Below, piece after piece: positions 7,885 to 17,037 of a stretch of DNA of 64,000 bases; the first letter of the stretch is position 1; every line of letters starts with the position of its first letter. Source of the DNA: Pelomonas sp036401055 (GTDB taxonomy: Bacteria > Pseudomonadota > Gammaproteobacteria > Burkholderiales > Burkholderiaceae_C). The notes below the pieces were generated by a model that was not told where the DNA came from, made no database searches, and saw nothing but the letters and a program-made list of their open reading frames with translations. The stretch spans positions 1-64,000 of the forward strand of contig DASWWC010000031.1 of assembly GCA_036401055.1 (NCBI GenBank), read 5' to 3'. The position numbers were made by a program, and so were the translations under genes.

Positions 7885-9639
7885 ATGACGACTGACGACA
7901 AGAAGAGCAAGGTCAAGCTGCGTTCCGCCGAGTGGTTCGGCACCCAGGACAAGAACGGTTTCATGTACCGCTCCTGGATGAAGAACCAGGGCATCCCCGA
8001 CCATGAGTTCCAGGGCAAGCCCATCATCGGCATCTGCAACACCTGGAGCGAGCTGACGCCCTGCAACGCCCACTTCCGCAAGCTCGCCGAGCATGTGAAG
8101 AAGGGCATCCTCGAAGCCGGTGGCTACCCGGTCGAGTTCCCGGTGTTCTCCAACGGCGAGAGCAATCTGCGCCCCACCGCCATGCTGACGCGCAACCTCG
8201 CCAGCATGGACGTGGAGGAGAGCATCCGCGGCAACCCCATCGACGCCGTCGTGCTGCTGGTCGGCTGCGACAAGACCACGCCCGCGCTGCTGATGGGCGC
8301 GGCCAGCGTGGACGTGCCGGCCATCGTTGTCACCGGCGGCCCGATGCTGAACGGCAAGCTCAACGGCAAGAACATCGGCTCGGGCACGGCCGTGTGGCAG
8401 CTGCACGAGCAGGTCAAGGCCGGCGAGATCAAGATGCACGACTTCCTGGCCGCCGAGGCCGGGCACTCGCGCTCCGCCGGTACCTGCAACACGATGGGCA
8501 CGGCGTCGACGATGGCCTGCATGGCCGAGTCGCTGGGCACGTCCCTCCCGCACAACGCCGCCATCCCCGCCGTCGATGCACGCCGTTATGTGCTGGCTCA
8601 CCTGTCCGGCATGCGCATCGTCGACATGGTGTGGGAAGACCTGCGCCTGTCCAAGGTGCTGACCAAGCAAGCCTTCGAGAACGCCATCCGCGTCAACGCG
8701 GCCATCGGCGGCTCCACCAACGCCGTCATCCACCTGAAGGCCATCGCCGGCCGCATCGGCGTGGACCTGGAGCTGGAAGACTGGACCCGCATCGGCCGCG
8801 GCACGCCCACCGTGGTGGACCTGCTGCCCTCGGGCCGCTTCCTGATGGAAGAGTTCTATTACGCCGGTGGCCTGCCGGGCGTCATCCGCCGCCTGGGCGA
8901 GGCCGGCCTGGTGCCCAACCCCGGCGCGCTGACCGTCAACGGCAAGAGCCTGTGGGACAACTGCCACGATGCGCCCATCTACGACGACGAGGTCATCCGC
9001 CCGCTGGACAAGCCGCTGATCGAAGACGGCGGCATCTGCATCCTGCGCGGCAACCTCGCGCCGCGCGGCGCTGTGCTGAAGCCCTCGGCCGCTACGCCCG
9101 AGCTGATGAAGCACCGCGGCCGTGCTGTCGTGTTCGAGAACTTCGACGACTACAAGGCCCGCATCGCCGACCCCGACCTGGACGTCGACGCCAGCTGCAT
9201 CCTCGTCATGAAGAACTGCGGCCCCAAGGGCTACCCCGGCATGGCCGAGGTCGGCAACATGGGCCTGCCGCCCAAGATCCTCGCCACCGGCGTGAAGGAC
9301 ATGGTGCGCATCTCCGACGCGCGCATGAGCGGCACGGCCTACGGCACCGTCGTGCTGCATGTGGCGCCCGAAGCCCGTGCCGGCGGCCCGCTGGCCGTCG
9401 TGCAGGAAGGCGACTTCATCGAGCTGGACTGCGCCGCCGGCCGCCTGCACCTGGACGTGTCCGAGGAAGAGCTGGCCAAGCGCCTGGAAGCCTGGGCCGC
9501 CGCGCAGACGGTGGACCCGGCCGATGCCACCGGCTACCGCCATCTCTACGTGCAGCACGTGCTGCAGGCCGACGAGGGCTGCGACTTCGACTTTTTGCGC
9601 GGCTGCCGGGGTTCGGCCGTCCCGCGCCACTCTCACTGA
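7885..9639 (+). CDS. L-arabinonate dehydratase (IlvD/Edd family)
   Basis: A 584-residue cytoplasmic Fe-S dehydratase that should convert L-arabinonate to 2-keto-3-deoxy-L-arabinonate, the third step of oxidative L-arabinose breakdown. Three cysteines sit where the [2Fe-2S] ligands of Rhizobium L-arabinonate dehydratase lie: Cys60 in ELTPCNAH, Cys128 in VGCDKTTP and Cys201 in AGTCNTMG. Length and the start sequence KLRSAEWFGTQDKNGFMYRS also match the pentonate dehydratase branch rather than IlvD proper. D-xylonate or D-fuconate cannot be excluded as further substrates. The gene is followed after 7 bases by the semialdehyde dehydrogenase. Confidence 0.9.
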   Translation: MTTDDKKSKVKLRSAEWFGTQDKNGFMYRSWMKNQGIPDHEFQGKPIIGICNTWSELTPCNAHFRKLAEHVKKGILEAGGYPVEFPVFSNGESNLRPTAMLTRNLASMDVEESIRGNPIDAVVLLVGCDKTTPALLMGAASVDVPAIVVTGGPMLNGKLNGKNIGSGTAVWQLHEQVKAGEIKMHDFLAAEAGHSRSAGTCNTMGTASTMACMAESLGTSLPHNAAIPAVDARRYVLAHLSGMRIVDMVWEDLRLSKVLTKQAFENAIRVNAAIGGSTNAVIHLKAIAGRIGVDLELEDWTRIGRGTPTVVDLLPSGRFLMEEFYYAGGLPGVIRRLGEAGLVPNPGALTVNGKSLWDNCHDAPIYDDEVIRPLDKPLIEDGGICILRGNLAPRGAVLKPSAATPELMKHRGRAVVFENFDDYKARIADPDLDVDASCILVMKNCGPKGYPGMAEVGNMGLPPKILATGVKDMVRISDARMSGTAYGTVVLHVAPEARAGGPLAVVQEGDFIELDCAAGRLHLDVSEEELAKRLEAWAAAQTVDPADATGYRHLYVQHVLQADEGCDFDFLRGCRGSAVPRHSH

Positions 9640-9646
9640 GGTTTTC

Positions 9647-11233
9647 ATGAGCAACACGATTCAAGGCCTGGCCCTGATCGGCGGCGAAGCCGTGCGCGGC
9701 AACGGCGCGGCCTTCCAGGGTTTCGACCCCACCAAGAACGAGGCCCTGGGCCCCGACTTCCACTCGGTGGATGTCGCCCAGGTGAACCAGGCCTGTGAGC
9801 TGGCCCGCGCCGCGTTCGACGCCTTCCGCGCGACGACCGACCACGAGCGTGCCGACTTCCTGGAGCAGATCGCCGCGCAGATCCTGGCGCTGGGCGACGA
9901 CCTCATCGTCCGCGCCATGGCCGAAAGCGGCCTGCCGCGCGCCCGCCTGGAAGGCGAGCGTGGCCGCACGATGAACCAGCTCAAGCTCTTCGCCGAGCTG
10001 CTGCGCGAAGGCAGCTGGCAGGACGCCCGCATCGACACCGCGTTGCCCACGCGCACGCCGCCGCGGCCGGACCTGCGCTTGCGCTTCATCGGCGTGGGCC
10101 CCGTGGCCGTGTTCGGCGCCAGCAACTTCCCGCTGGCCTTCTCGGTCGCCGGTGGCGACACTGCCTCTGCTCTCGCGGCAGGCTGCCCCGTCGTCGTCAA
10201 GGGCCACCCGGCGCACCCCGGAACGTCCGAACTCGTCGGTCGCGCCATCGTCGAGGCCGTCAAGCTGTCCAAGCTGCCGGCCGGCGTGTTCGCGCTGCTG
10301 CCCGGCAATGGCAACGACATCGGCACGGCGCTCGTGAAGCACCCCGCCATCCAGGCCGTGGGCTTCACCGGCTCGCGCGCCGGCGGCCTGGCGCTGATGG
10401 CCGTGGCTGCGGCCCGCCCGCAGCCCATCCCCGTCTACGCGGAGATGAGCAGCATCAACCCGACCATCCTGCTGCCCGGCGCACTGGCCAAGCGTGGCGC
10501 GGAGATCGCCACCGGCTTCGCCGGCTCGCTGACCATGGGCGTGGGCCAGTTCTGCACCAACCCCGGCCTGGTGCTGGGCCTGGCGGGCGCCGACTTCGAC
10601 CGCTTCGCCACCGCCGCCGCCGAGGCGCTCAAGCCCGTGCCCGCCGCCACCATGCTGACGCCCGGCATCGCTGGCGCCTACCAGCGTGGTGAAGCGGCGC
10701 TGGCCGGCCAGCCACAGGTGGACGCGCTGCTGCGCGGCCAGTCTGCCGCCTGCACCGGCGCGCCCAGCCTGTTCAAGACCACCGGCGCGGCCTTCCTGGC
10801 CAACCACGCGATGCAGTCCGAGATCTTTGGCCCCACGTCGCTGCTGGTGGCTTGCCAGGATGAGGCCGAACTGCTGGCCGTCATCGAGGGCCTGGAAGGC
10901 CAACTGACCGCCACGCTGCAGCTGCAAGACGACGACGAGGCCGACCTCGCCATCGCCCGCGCGCTGCTGCCGGCGCTGGAGCGCAAGGTCGGCCGCATCC
11001 TGGCCAACGGCTTCCCGACCGGCGTGGAGGTGTCCACGGCCATGGTGCACGGCGGCCCCTTCCCGGCCACCAGCGACGGCCGCAGCAGCTCCGTCGGCAC
11101 GGCGGCCATCCAGCGCTTCCTGCGCCCGGTCAGCTACCAGAACCTGCCGCGTGCGCTGCTGCCGGCGGTGCTGCGCGAGCCCAACGAGCGTGGTGTCTGG
11201 CGCCGCCGTGACGGCGCCCTCACCCGAAATTGA
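9647..11233 (+). CDS. Alpha-ketoglutarate semialdehyde dehydrogenase
   Basis: A 528-residue NAD(P)-dependent aldehyde dehydrogenase that oxidises 2,5-dioxopentanoate to 2-oxoglutarate, the last step of the pathway. The catalytic cysteine is Cys303 in VGQFCTNPG. The general-base Glu lies in YAEMSSINP, and the nucleotide-binding block is VGFTGSRAGG. The sequence FGASNFPLAFSVAGGDTASALAAGCPVVVKGHPAHP is the form typical of the ketoglutarate-semialdehyde group. The start ATG at 9647 lies 7 bases past the dehydratase stop, after GAGG, so the two genes form an operon. Confidence 0.9.
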   Translation: MSNTIQGLALIGGEAVRGNGAAFQGFDPTKNEALGPDFHSVDVAQVNQACELARAAFDAFRATTDHERADFLEQIAAQILALGDDLIVRAMAESGLPRARLEGERGRTMNQLKLFAELLREGSWQDARIDTALPTRTPPRPDLRLRFIGVGPVAVFGASNFPLAFSVAGGDTASALAAGCPVVVKGHPAHPGTSELVGRAIVEAVKLSKLPAGVFALLPGNGNDIGTALVKHPAIQAVGFTGSRAGGLALMAVAAARPQPIPVYAEMSSINPTILLPGALAKRGAEIATGFAGSLTMGVGQFCTNPGLVLGLAGADFDRFATAAAEALKPVPAATMLTPGIAGAYQRGEAALAGQPQVDALLRGQSAACTGAPSLFKTTGAAFLANHAMQSEIFGPTSLLVACQDEAELLAVIEGLEGQLTATLQLQDDDEADLAIARALLPALERKVGRILANGFPTGVEVSTAMVHGGPFPATSDGRSSSVGTAAIQRFLRPVSYQNLPRALLPAVLREPNERGVWRRRDGALTRN

Positions 11234-11242
11234 AGCCCCTCG

Positions 11243-11261
11243 GCCAGGGCTTTGCCCTGGC
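11243..11261 (+). repeat. Intercistronic hairpin
   Basis: GCCAGGGC at 11243-11250 pairs perfectly with GCCCTGGC at 11254-11261 around a TTT loop. There is no T-run, so termination is unlikely. It sits in the 157-base gap before the GH51 gene and may stabilise or process the message. Nothing else was recognised in the gap. Confidence 0.5.
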
Positions 11262-11390
11262 TGGTCCCCCAAGGGGACGGCGATGCTCGCCGGATCGACC
11301 GGCAAGCACATCGCCAAAGCGGGCCGGCTTGGGGCGGCCCGGCGCTCGGCCCGAAGAGGCCAGATAGACAAACCAAAGGAGACAAGACAG

Positions 11391-12932
11391 ATGAAGAAGC
11401 AACTGCTGGCCCTCGTGGCCACGCTGGTGGTGGGCGCAGGCGCGCATGCCGCCGACATCAAGGTCGTCGTCAGCGCCGACCAGCCCGGCCCGGTCATCCA
11501 CCGCAACATCTACGGCCAGTTTGCCGAGCACCTGGGCACCGGCATCTACGAAGGCATGTGGGTGGGCCCCGAGTCCAAGATCCCCAACGTGCGCGGCTGG
11601 CGCAAGGACGTGGTCAATGCGCTGAAGGAGCTGAAGGTGCCGCTGGTGCGCTGGCCCGGCGGCTGCTTCGCCGACGAGTACCACTGGCGTGACGGCATCG
11701 GCCCGCGCAACAAGCGCCCGGTCAAGGTCAACACCCACTGGGGTGGCGTGCCCGAGAACAACGCCGTCGGCACGCACGAGTTCTTCGACCTGGTCGAGCA
11801 GCTGGGCGCCGAGGCCTACGTGAACGCCAACGTCGGCACCGGCACACCGCAGGAAGCGGCCGAGTGGCTGGAGTACATGACCGGCGAGGGCAACGCCACC
11901 ATCGTCGAGCAGCGCCGCAAGAACGGCCGTGACAAGCCTTTCCGCGTCCACTACTACGCGCTGGGCAACGAAGCCTGGGGCTGCGGCGGCAACATGCGGC
12001 CGGAGTACTACGCCGACATCTACCGGCACTGGGCCACCTTCCTGAAGACGCCGGCGCACAACCGTCCCATCCTCATCGCCAGCGGCGGCAACGGCATGCA
12101 GACCGAGTGGACCGAGGCCTTGAGCAAGGGCGTGCCCAATGTCCAGGCCATCTCCCACCATGCCTACACCCTGCCCACGTCCAACTGGGAGAAGAAGGGC
12201 GCAGCCGTGGGTTTCCCGGAGAGCGAATGGGTCTCGACGCTGGGCAACGTCCAGAACATCGAAGCCATGATCAAGGCCAACAAGGCCGTGCTCGACAAGA
12301 ACGACCCGGCCAAGAAGATCGGCTTCTACTTCGACGAGTGGGGCAGCTGGTACGACCCCGATCCCGGCAGCAACCCCGGCTTCCTGGTCCAGCGCAACAC
12401 GCTGCGTGACGCGCTGCTGGCGGCGCTGCACTTCAACGTCTTCCATGCCCATGCCGACCGCGTGCACATGACCAACATCGCTCAGATGGTCAACGTGCTG
12501 CAGGCCATGATCCTCACCAGCAAGGACAAGCTGGTGCTGACGCCTACCTACCACGCGTTCAAGCTCTACACGCCCTTCCAGGACGCGACCTCGCTGCCCG
12601 TCAAGGTCGAGAACAACCCGACCTACAAGGTCGACAAGTTCGAGATGCCGGGCTTGAGCGTGACTGCGGGTCGCGGCAAGGACGGCAAGCTCTGGGTGGG
12701 CCTGGTGAACGCCAACGCGACGAAGCCCGCGGAGCTGGACCTCCAGGTGGGCACGGCCACGCCGAAGTCCGTCAAGGGCCAGGTGTTGACCGCCGGCGCG
12801 ATGGACGCGCAGAACGAGCTGGGCAAGGCGCCGCAGGTGCTGCCGCAGCCGTTCGAGGCGCAGTCGGCCAACGGCAAGCTGACCATCAAGCTGCCGGCCA
12901 AGTCCATCGTCGTGGTCGCCGTCGAGGGCTGA
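11391..12932 (+). CDS. Secreted GH51 alpha-L-arabinofuranosidase
   Basis: A 513-residue exo-enzyme that releases terminal alpha-L-arabinofuranose from arabinan or arabinoxylan. The start at 11391 follows AAGGAGACAAG. It has a clear signal peptide ending near residue 22 (GAHAADIK), so it works in the periplasm or outside. Clan GH-A catalytic residues are visible: acid/base Glu194 in LGNEAWG and nucleophile Glu316 in YFDEWGSWY. A C-terminal beta-sandwich follows. A cytoplasmic GH51 paralogue lies at 37223-38749, so the cell has one for each compartment. Confidence 0.93.
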   Translation: MKKQLLALVATLVVGAGAHAADIKVVVSADQPGPVIHRNIYGQFAEHLGTGIYEGMWVGPESKIPNVRGWRKDVVNALKELKVPLVRWPGGCFADEYHWRDGIGPRNKRPVKVNTHWGGVPENNAVGTHEFFDLVEQLGAEAYVNANVGTGTPQEAAEWLEYMTGEGNATIVEQRRKNGRDKPFRVHYYALGNEAWGCGGNMRPEYYADIYRHWATFLKTPAHNRPILIASGGNGMQTEWTEALSKGVPNVQAISHHAYTLPTSNWEKKGAAVGFPESEWVSTLGNVQNIEAMIKANKAVLDKNDPAKKIGFYFDEWGSWYDPDPGSNPGFLVQRNTLRDALLAALHFNVFHAHADRVHMTNIAQMVNVLQAMILTSKDKLVLTPTYHAFKLYTPFQDATSLPVKVENNPTYKVDKFEMPGLSVTAGRGKDGKLWVGLVNANATKPAELDLQVGTATPKSVKGQVLTAGAMDAQNELGKAPQVLPQPFEAQSANGKLTIKLPAKSIVVVAVEG

Positions 12933-12950
12933 TTCCGCTGTACCCGCAAC

Positions 12951-12979
12951 CCCGGGCTGGTCCCTGTGAACAGCCCGGG
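12951..12979 (+). terminator. Possible weak terminator hairpin after the GH51 gene
   Basis: CCCGGGCT at 12951-12958 pairs perfectly with AGCCCGGG at 12972-12979 around a 13-base loop. It is followed by CTTTG rather than a T-run. It lies just downstream of the GH51 stop and ahead of the next promoter, which fits an operon end, but the missing T-run keeps the call weak. Confidence 0.4.
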
Positions 12980-13006
12980 CTTTGCCGTGCACGACGGCCG
13001 CGGCGG

Positions 13007-13073
13007 CATATCGAAACCGGGATCGAGAAAGCCCGGAATGTCATTGGTGTGAGCTGGCGCGGCCTCCTAGGCT
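13007..13073 (+). promoter_or_regulatory. Candidate promoter and activator site of the GH43-GH146-GH29 operon
   Basis: A TAGGCT -10 box at 13068-13073 has TTGGTG 18 bases upstream at 13044-13049. The shared 18-bp element, here CAT-N12-ATC with central AAA, is at 13007-13024, at the same distance from the -10 box as in the promoters of 3859, 7885 and 18776. An expected start near 13080 leaves a short leader with AGGAGA ahead of the ATG at 13111. Confidence 0.55.
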
Positions 13074-13110
13074 GTGCCGCCTCATCACGATGCCAACAGG
13101 AGACAAGACC

Positions 13111-14661
13111 ATGGCACTGCACAAGCGCCGCGACATCCTTGCGGGCACGGCCGCGCTCGCCCTCACCGCCTGCGGCGGCGGCGGCGGTGGCAGCAGCCCC
13201 TCGCCGGCCCCCAGCCCGATCACGCCGCCCCCTCCGCCGCCTCCTCCGCCTCCTCCTCCGCCGCCTCCGCCGGCACCCGCGCCGGCCGTGAGCTTCACCA
13301 ACGCATCGGTGCACGACCCGTCCGTCATCAAGGCCGACGGCCAGTTCTACGTGTTCGGCTCCCACCTGGCCGCGGCGAAGACGCCCGACCTGCTGAACTG
13401 GACCAAGATCGGCGACGGCGTCAACAACGCCAACCCCATCTTCGGCAACAAGGTCACCACCGAGCTGGCCGAGACGCTGGCCTGGGCCGAGACGACCACG
13501 CTGTGGGCGCCCGACGTGACCCGGCTCGCCGACGGCAAGTTCTACATGTACTACTGCGCCTGCAAGGGCGACTCGCCACGCTCGGCGTTGGGGCTGGCCG
13601 TGGCCGACAAGGTGGACGGCCCCTACGTCAACAAGCAGATCCTGCTGAAGTCGGGGCAATGGGGCCTGCCCAGCGAGGACGGCACCGTGTACGACGCCAC
13701 CAAGCATCCCAATGCGGTGGACCCGGCCGTGTTCGCCGATGCGACGGGCAAGCTGTGGATGGTCTACGGCTCTTACTCGGGTGGCATCTTCATCCTGCAG
13801 CTCAACGCGACGACCGGCGTGCCGCTGGACGGTCAGGGCTATGGTAAGCACCTGATGGGCGGCAACCATGCGCGCATCGAAGGCGCCTACATCCTCTACA
13901 GCCCCGAGAGCCAGTACTACTACCTGTTCGTCTCCTTCGGCGGCCTCGGTGCCGGCACCGACGGTGGCTACAACGTGCGCGTCGCGCGCTCGCGCAACCC
14001 CGACGGCCCCTATGTGGACGGCGCGGGCAAGGACATGTCTACCGTCAAGGGCGCGGCCGGCACGGTGTTCGACGACGCCAGCATCACGCCGCACGGCATG
14101 AAGCTGATGGGCGCGCACCAGTTCGCCAACGCCACCGGCGAGACCGGCACGGCGCTGGGCTACGTCTCGCCCGGCCACAACTCGGCCTACTACGACGCGG
14201 CGACCAAGCAGTACTTCATGATCTTCCACACGCGCTTCCCCGGCACCGGCGAGGCGCACGAGATCCGCACGCACGAGATGCACCTGAACGAAGACGGCTG
14301 GCCGGTCATCGCGCCGCTGCGTTATGCACCGCTGAGCCTGGCCAGCCCGGCGCAGACGGCCGACGTGAGCGCCGCCCAGGCGGCAGGCACGTACAAGCTG
14401 GTCAACCACGCCAAGGACATCGCGGCCGCCCCCAAGGCGTCCATCAACGTGACGCTGAACGCCGACGGCACGGTGACCGGCGGCGTGACCGGCACCTGGG
14501 TGCACAAGGGCAGCAACAAACTCAGCGTGGTGAGCGGCGGCGTGACCTATTCGGGCGTACTGTCCCGGCAGTGGAATACCAACGCGAGTGCTTTCGTCGT
14601 GAGCTTCTCCGCCCTCTCTGCCGGCGGTGTGTCGTTGTGGGCCATCCGTACCGGAGCTTGA
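13111..14661 (+). CDS. Lipoprotein GH43 endo-arabinanase with poly-proline tether
   Basis: A 516-residue arabinan endo-1,5-alpha-L-arabinosidase anchored to a membrane by lipid. The lipobox LTAC-G is at about residue 22. A Gly/Ser stretch and a run of about 16 prolines follow, probably a rigid spacer lifting the enzyme off the membrane. The catalytic propeller shows all three GH43 acids: Asp69 in VHDPSV, Asp204 in AVDPAVF and Glu257 in RIEGAYI. A C-terminal beta domain (from about residue 415, YKLVNHAKDI) resembles the accessory domain of extracellular endo-arabinanases. The start at 13111 follows AGGAGACAAGACC. The gene leads an operon with GH146 and GH29. Confidence 0.9.
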   Translation: MALHKRRDILAGTAALALTACGGGGGGSSPSPAPSPITPPPPPPPPPPPPPPPPAPAPAVSFTNASVHDPSVIKADGQFYVFGSHLAAAKTPDLLNWTKIGDGVNNANPIFGNKVTTELAETLAWAETTTLWAPDVTRLADGKFYMYYCACKGDSPRSALGLAVADKVDGPYVNKQILLKSGQWGLPSEDGTVYDATKHPNAVDPAVFADATGKLWMVYGSYSGGIFILQLNATTGVPLDGQGYGKHLMGGNHARIEGAYILYSPESQYYYLFVSFGGLGAGTDGGYNVRVARSRNPDGPYVDGAGKDMSTVKGAAGTVFDDASITPHGMKLMGAHQFANATGETGTALGYVSPGHNSAYYDAATKQYFMIFHTRFPGTGEAHEIRTHEMHLNEDGWPVIAPLRYAPLSLASPAQTADVSAAQAAGTYKLVNHAKDIAAAPKASINVTLNADGTVTGGVTGTWVHKGSNKLSVVSGGVTYSGVLSRQWNTNASAFVVSFSALSAGGVSLWAIRTGA

Positions 14662-14662
14662 T

Positions 14663-17017
14663 GTGAGAAAGCTGCTCGCCTCGCTGGCCTTCGCGGTCTG
14701 TGCCCACAGCGCCGGCGCGGCGACGCAGCTGTTCCCGCTGGACCGCGTGCGCTTGCTGGACGGCCCCTTCAAGGCCGCGCAGGACACCGACCTGAACTAC
14801 CTGATGGCGTTGGACGCCGACAAGCTGCTCGCGCCCTTCCTGCGCGAGGCCGGCCTGCCCGCCAAATCGCCCAGTTATGGCAACTGGGAGTCCACCGGCC
14901 TGGACGGCCACATGGGTGGCCACTACCTGTCGGCGCTGGCGTTGATGGTGGCGTCCACCGGCGATGCGCAGGCCCGGCAGAAGCTGGACTACGCCATCGC
15001 GGAGCTCAAGCGCTGCCAGGACGCGCTCGGCACCGGCTACATCGGCGGTGTGCCCGACGGTGCCAAGGCCTGGGCCGACGTCGCGGCGGGCAAGCTCAAG
15101 GTGGACAGCTTCTCGGTCAACGGCCGCTGGGTGCCCTGGTACAACATCCACAAAATGTTCGCGGGCCTGCGCGACGCCTGGGTCTACGCCGGCAATGCCG
15201 ACGCCAAGGCCATGCTGGTCAAGCTGTCCGACTGGGCCTTGCGGCTGACCACGCCGCTGTCGGACGCGCAGATGCAGGACATGCTGCGCGCCGAGCATGG
15301 CGGCATGAACGAGGTGCTGGCCGATGTGGCCCAGATGACCGGCGATCTGCGCTACCTGGCGCTGGCCCGGCGCTTCTCGCACCAGGCCCTGCTGCAGCCG
15401 CTGGCCCAGAGCCAGGACAAGCTGACCGGCCTGCATGCCAACACGCAGATCCCCAAGGTCATCGGCTTTGCGCGCATTGCGCAACTCACCGGCGAGGACG
15501 AGGGCCGCCAGGCGGCCGAGTTCTTCTGGCGCACCGTGGTGGACAAGCGCTCCGTCGCCATCGGCGGCAACAGCGTGCGCGAGCACTTCCACCCGGCGGA
15601 AGACTTCAAGCCGATGCTCAACGAGGTGGAGGGGCCGGAGACCTGCAACAGCTACAACATGCTGAAGCTGACGGCGCTGCTGGCCCAGGCCTCGCCGCAG
15701 CCGGGCCGGTACGCCGACTACTACGAGCGCACGCTCTACAACCACATCCTCGCTTCCCAGCATCCGCAGGGCGGCTTCGTCTACTTCACGCCGATGCGGC
15801 CGCAGCACTACCGCGTCTATTCGCAGGTGCACGACGGCATGTGGTGCTGCGTGGGCTCCGGCATCGAGAGCCACGCGCGGCACGGCGAGTTCATCTACGC
15901 GCACGACGGCGATGCGCTGCAGGTGAACCTGTTCGTCGCCTCCACGCTGGACTGGCGCGAGCGTGGCATCCGGCTGACGCAGAGCACCCGCTTCCCCGAC
16001 GAGTCGCGCACCAAGCTGACCGTGGATGGTGCCGGGACGTTCGCGCTGAAGGTCCGCTACCCCGGCTGGGTCACGCCGGGCGCGCTGAAGGTGAAGCTCA
16101 ACGGCAAGCCGTTCAAGGTGACGGCCCGGCCCGGTGGCTTCGTGGAGTTGAAGCGCGCGTGGAAGACCGGCGACACCGTCGACGTGGAACTGCCCATGCG
16201 CACGACGCTGGAGCCCATGCACGGCATGAAGAAGTTCGTTGCCGTGCTGCACGGCCCCATCGTGCTGGCCGCCAAGACGCCGCAGCCGGGTGAGACGCTG
16301 AACTTCCGCGCCGATGCGTCCCGCATGGGCCACATCGCGCATGGCGCCGTGTGCCCGCAGGAGGCCGCGCCGGTGTTCGTCAGCGACAAGGAAGACTTCA
16401 TCCGGCGCTTCAAGCCCGTGCCCGGTCAGCCGCTGACCTTCACCGCGCCGGGGCTGATCCAGGGCGCCAAGGGTGAGGAGAAGCTGCAGCTCATCCCCTT
16501 CTTCCGCCTGCACGACTCGCGCTACATGCTCTATTGGGGCCGCAGCACGCCGGCTCAGCAGAGCCTGATGCGCGCCGAGCTGGCCCAGGCCGAGGCCGCC
16601 CGGCTGGCGCTGGACGCCATCACCATCGACCAGGTCGCCCCCGGCGAGCAGCAGCCCGAGTCCGACCATTTCTTCAAGGGCGAGGGCGCCGAGAGCGGCA
16701 TTGCGCCGGCCGGCCGCTGGCGGCATGCGAAGAAGTGGTTCAGCTACGTTCTGAACGACCCCAAGGCCGAGGCCCGCGCGCTGCGCCTGAGCTTCTCGAC
16801 CCGGGACGCTGGCCGGCGCTTTGAGTTGCTCGTCAACGGCCAGCCGGTGTCGGACATCGAACTGGCCTCTGAGGCCAGCCGCGAGGAGATCTACAGCCGC
16901 GACTTCGAACTGCCGGCCGAACTGGTGAAAGCCGCCGGTGGCAAGCTGGAGGTCAAGTTCGTCGCCAAGCCCGGCTCCGTCGCCGGTGGGCTTTACGGCC
17001 TGCGGCTGCTGCGCTGA
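14663..17017 (+). CDS. GH146/GH127 family beta-L-arabinofuranosidase (DUF1680)
   Basis: A 784-residue secreted enzyme expected to remove beta-linked L-arabinofuranose from pectic arabinan. A GTG start at 14663, one base after the previous stop, gives the signal peptide VRKLLASLAFAVCAHSAGAA. The zinc-thiolate active site of this clan is intact: Glu326 and Cys328 in GPETCNS, then Cys395 and Cys396 in MWCCVGSG. In characterised GH127 these correspond to Glu338, Cys340, nucleophile Cys417 and Cys418. The N-terminal text (VRLLDGPF, TGLDGHMGGHYLSAL) is closer to GH146 (BT0349-like) than to GH127. A C-terminal beta domain follows. Translational coupling to the GH43 gene is likely. Confidence 0.9.
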   Translation: MRKLLASLAFAVCAHSAGAATQLFPLDRVRLLDGPFKAAQDTDLNYLMALDADKLLAPFLREAGLPAKSPSYGNWESTGLDGHMGGHYLSALALMVASTGDAQARQKLDYAIAELKRCQDALGTGYIGGVPDGAKAWADVAAGKLKVDSFSVNGRWVPWYNIHKMFAGLRDAWVYAGNADAKAMLVKLSDWALRLTTPLSDAQMQDMLRAEHGGMNEVLADVAQMTGDLRYLALARRFSHQALLQPLAQSQDKLTGLHANTQIPKVIGFARIAQLTGEDEGRQAAEFFWRTVVDKRSVAIGGNSVREHFHPAEDFKPMLNEVEGPETCNSYNMLKLTALLAQASPQPGRYADYYERTLYNHILASQHPQGGFVYFTPMRPQHYRVYSQVHDGMWCCVGSGIESHARHGEFIYAHDGDALQVNLFVASTLDWRERGIRLTQSTRFPDESRTKLTVDGAGTFALKVRYPGWVTPGALKVKLNGKPFKVTARPGGFVELKRAWKTGDTVDVELPMRTTLEPMHGMKKFVAVLHGPIVLAAKTPQPGETLNFRADASRMGHIAHGAVCPQEAAPVFVSDKEDFIRRFKPVPGQPLTFTAPGLIQGAKGEEKLQLIPFFRLHDSRYMLYWGRSTPAQQSLMRAELAQAEAARLALDAITIDQVAPGEQQPESDHFFKGEGAESGIAPAGRWRHAKKWFSYVLNDPKAEARALRLSFSTRDAGRRFELLVNGQPVSDIELASEASREEIYSRDFELPAELVKAAGGKLEVKFVAKPGSVAGGLYGLRLLR

Positions 17018-17037
17018 ATCCAAGCCCCGGGGTCCGA

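Noticed and set aside
12951..12979. Hairpin after GH51 as a strong rho-independent terminator
   Set aside because: The stem is perfect but only 8 bp with a 13-base loop and no T-run, so it was kept only as a weak call.
13217..13275. CCTCCG-type tandem repeat as a non-coding microsatellite
   Set aside because: It is fully in frame and encodes the proline spacer between lipobox and catalytic domain.
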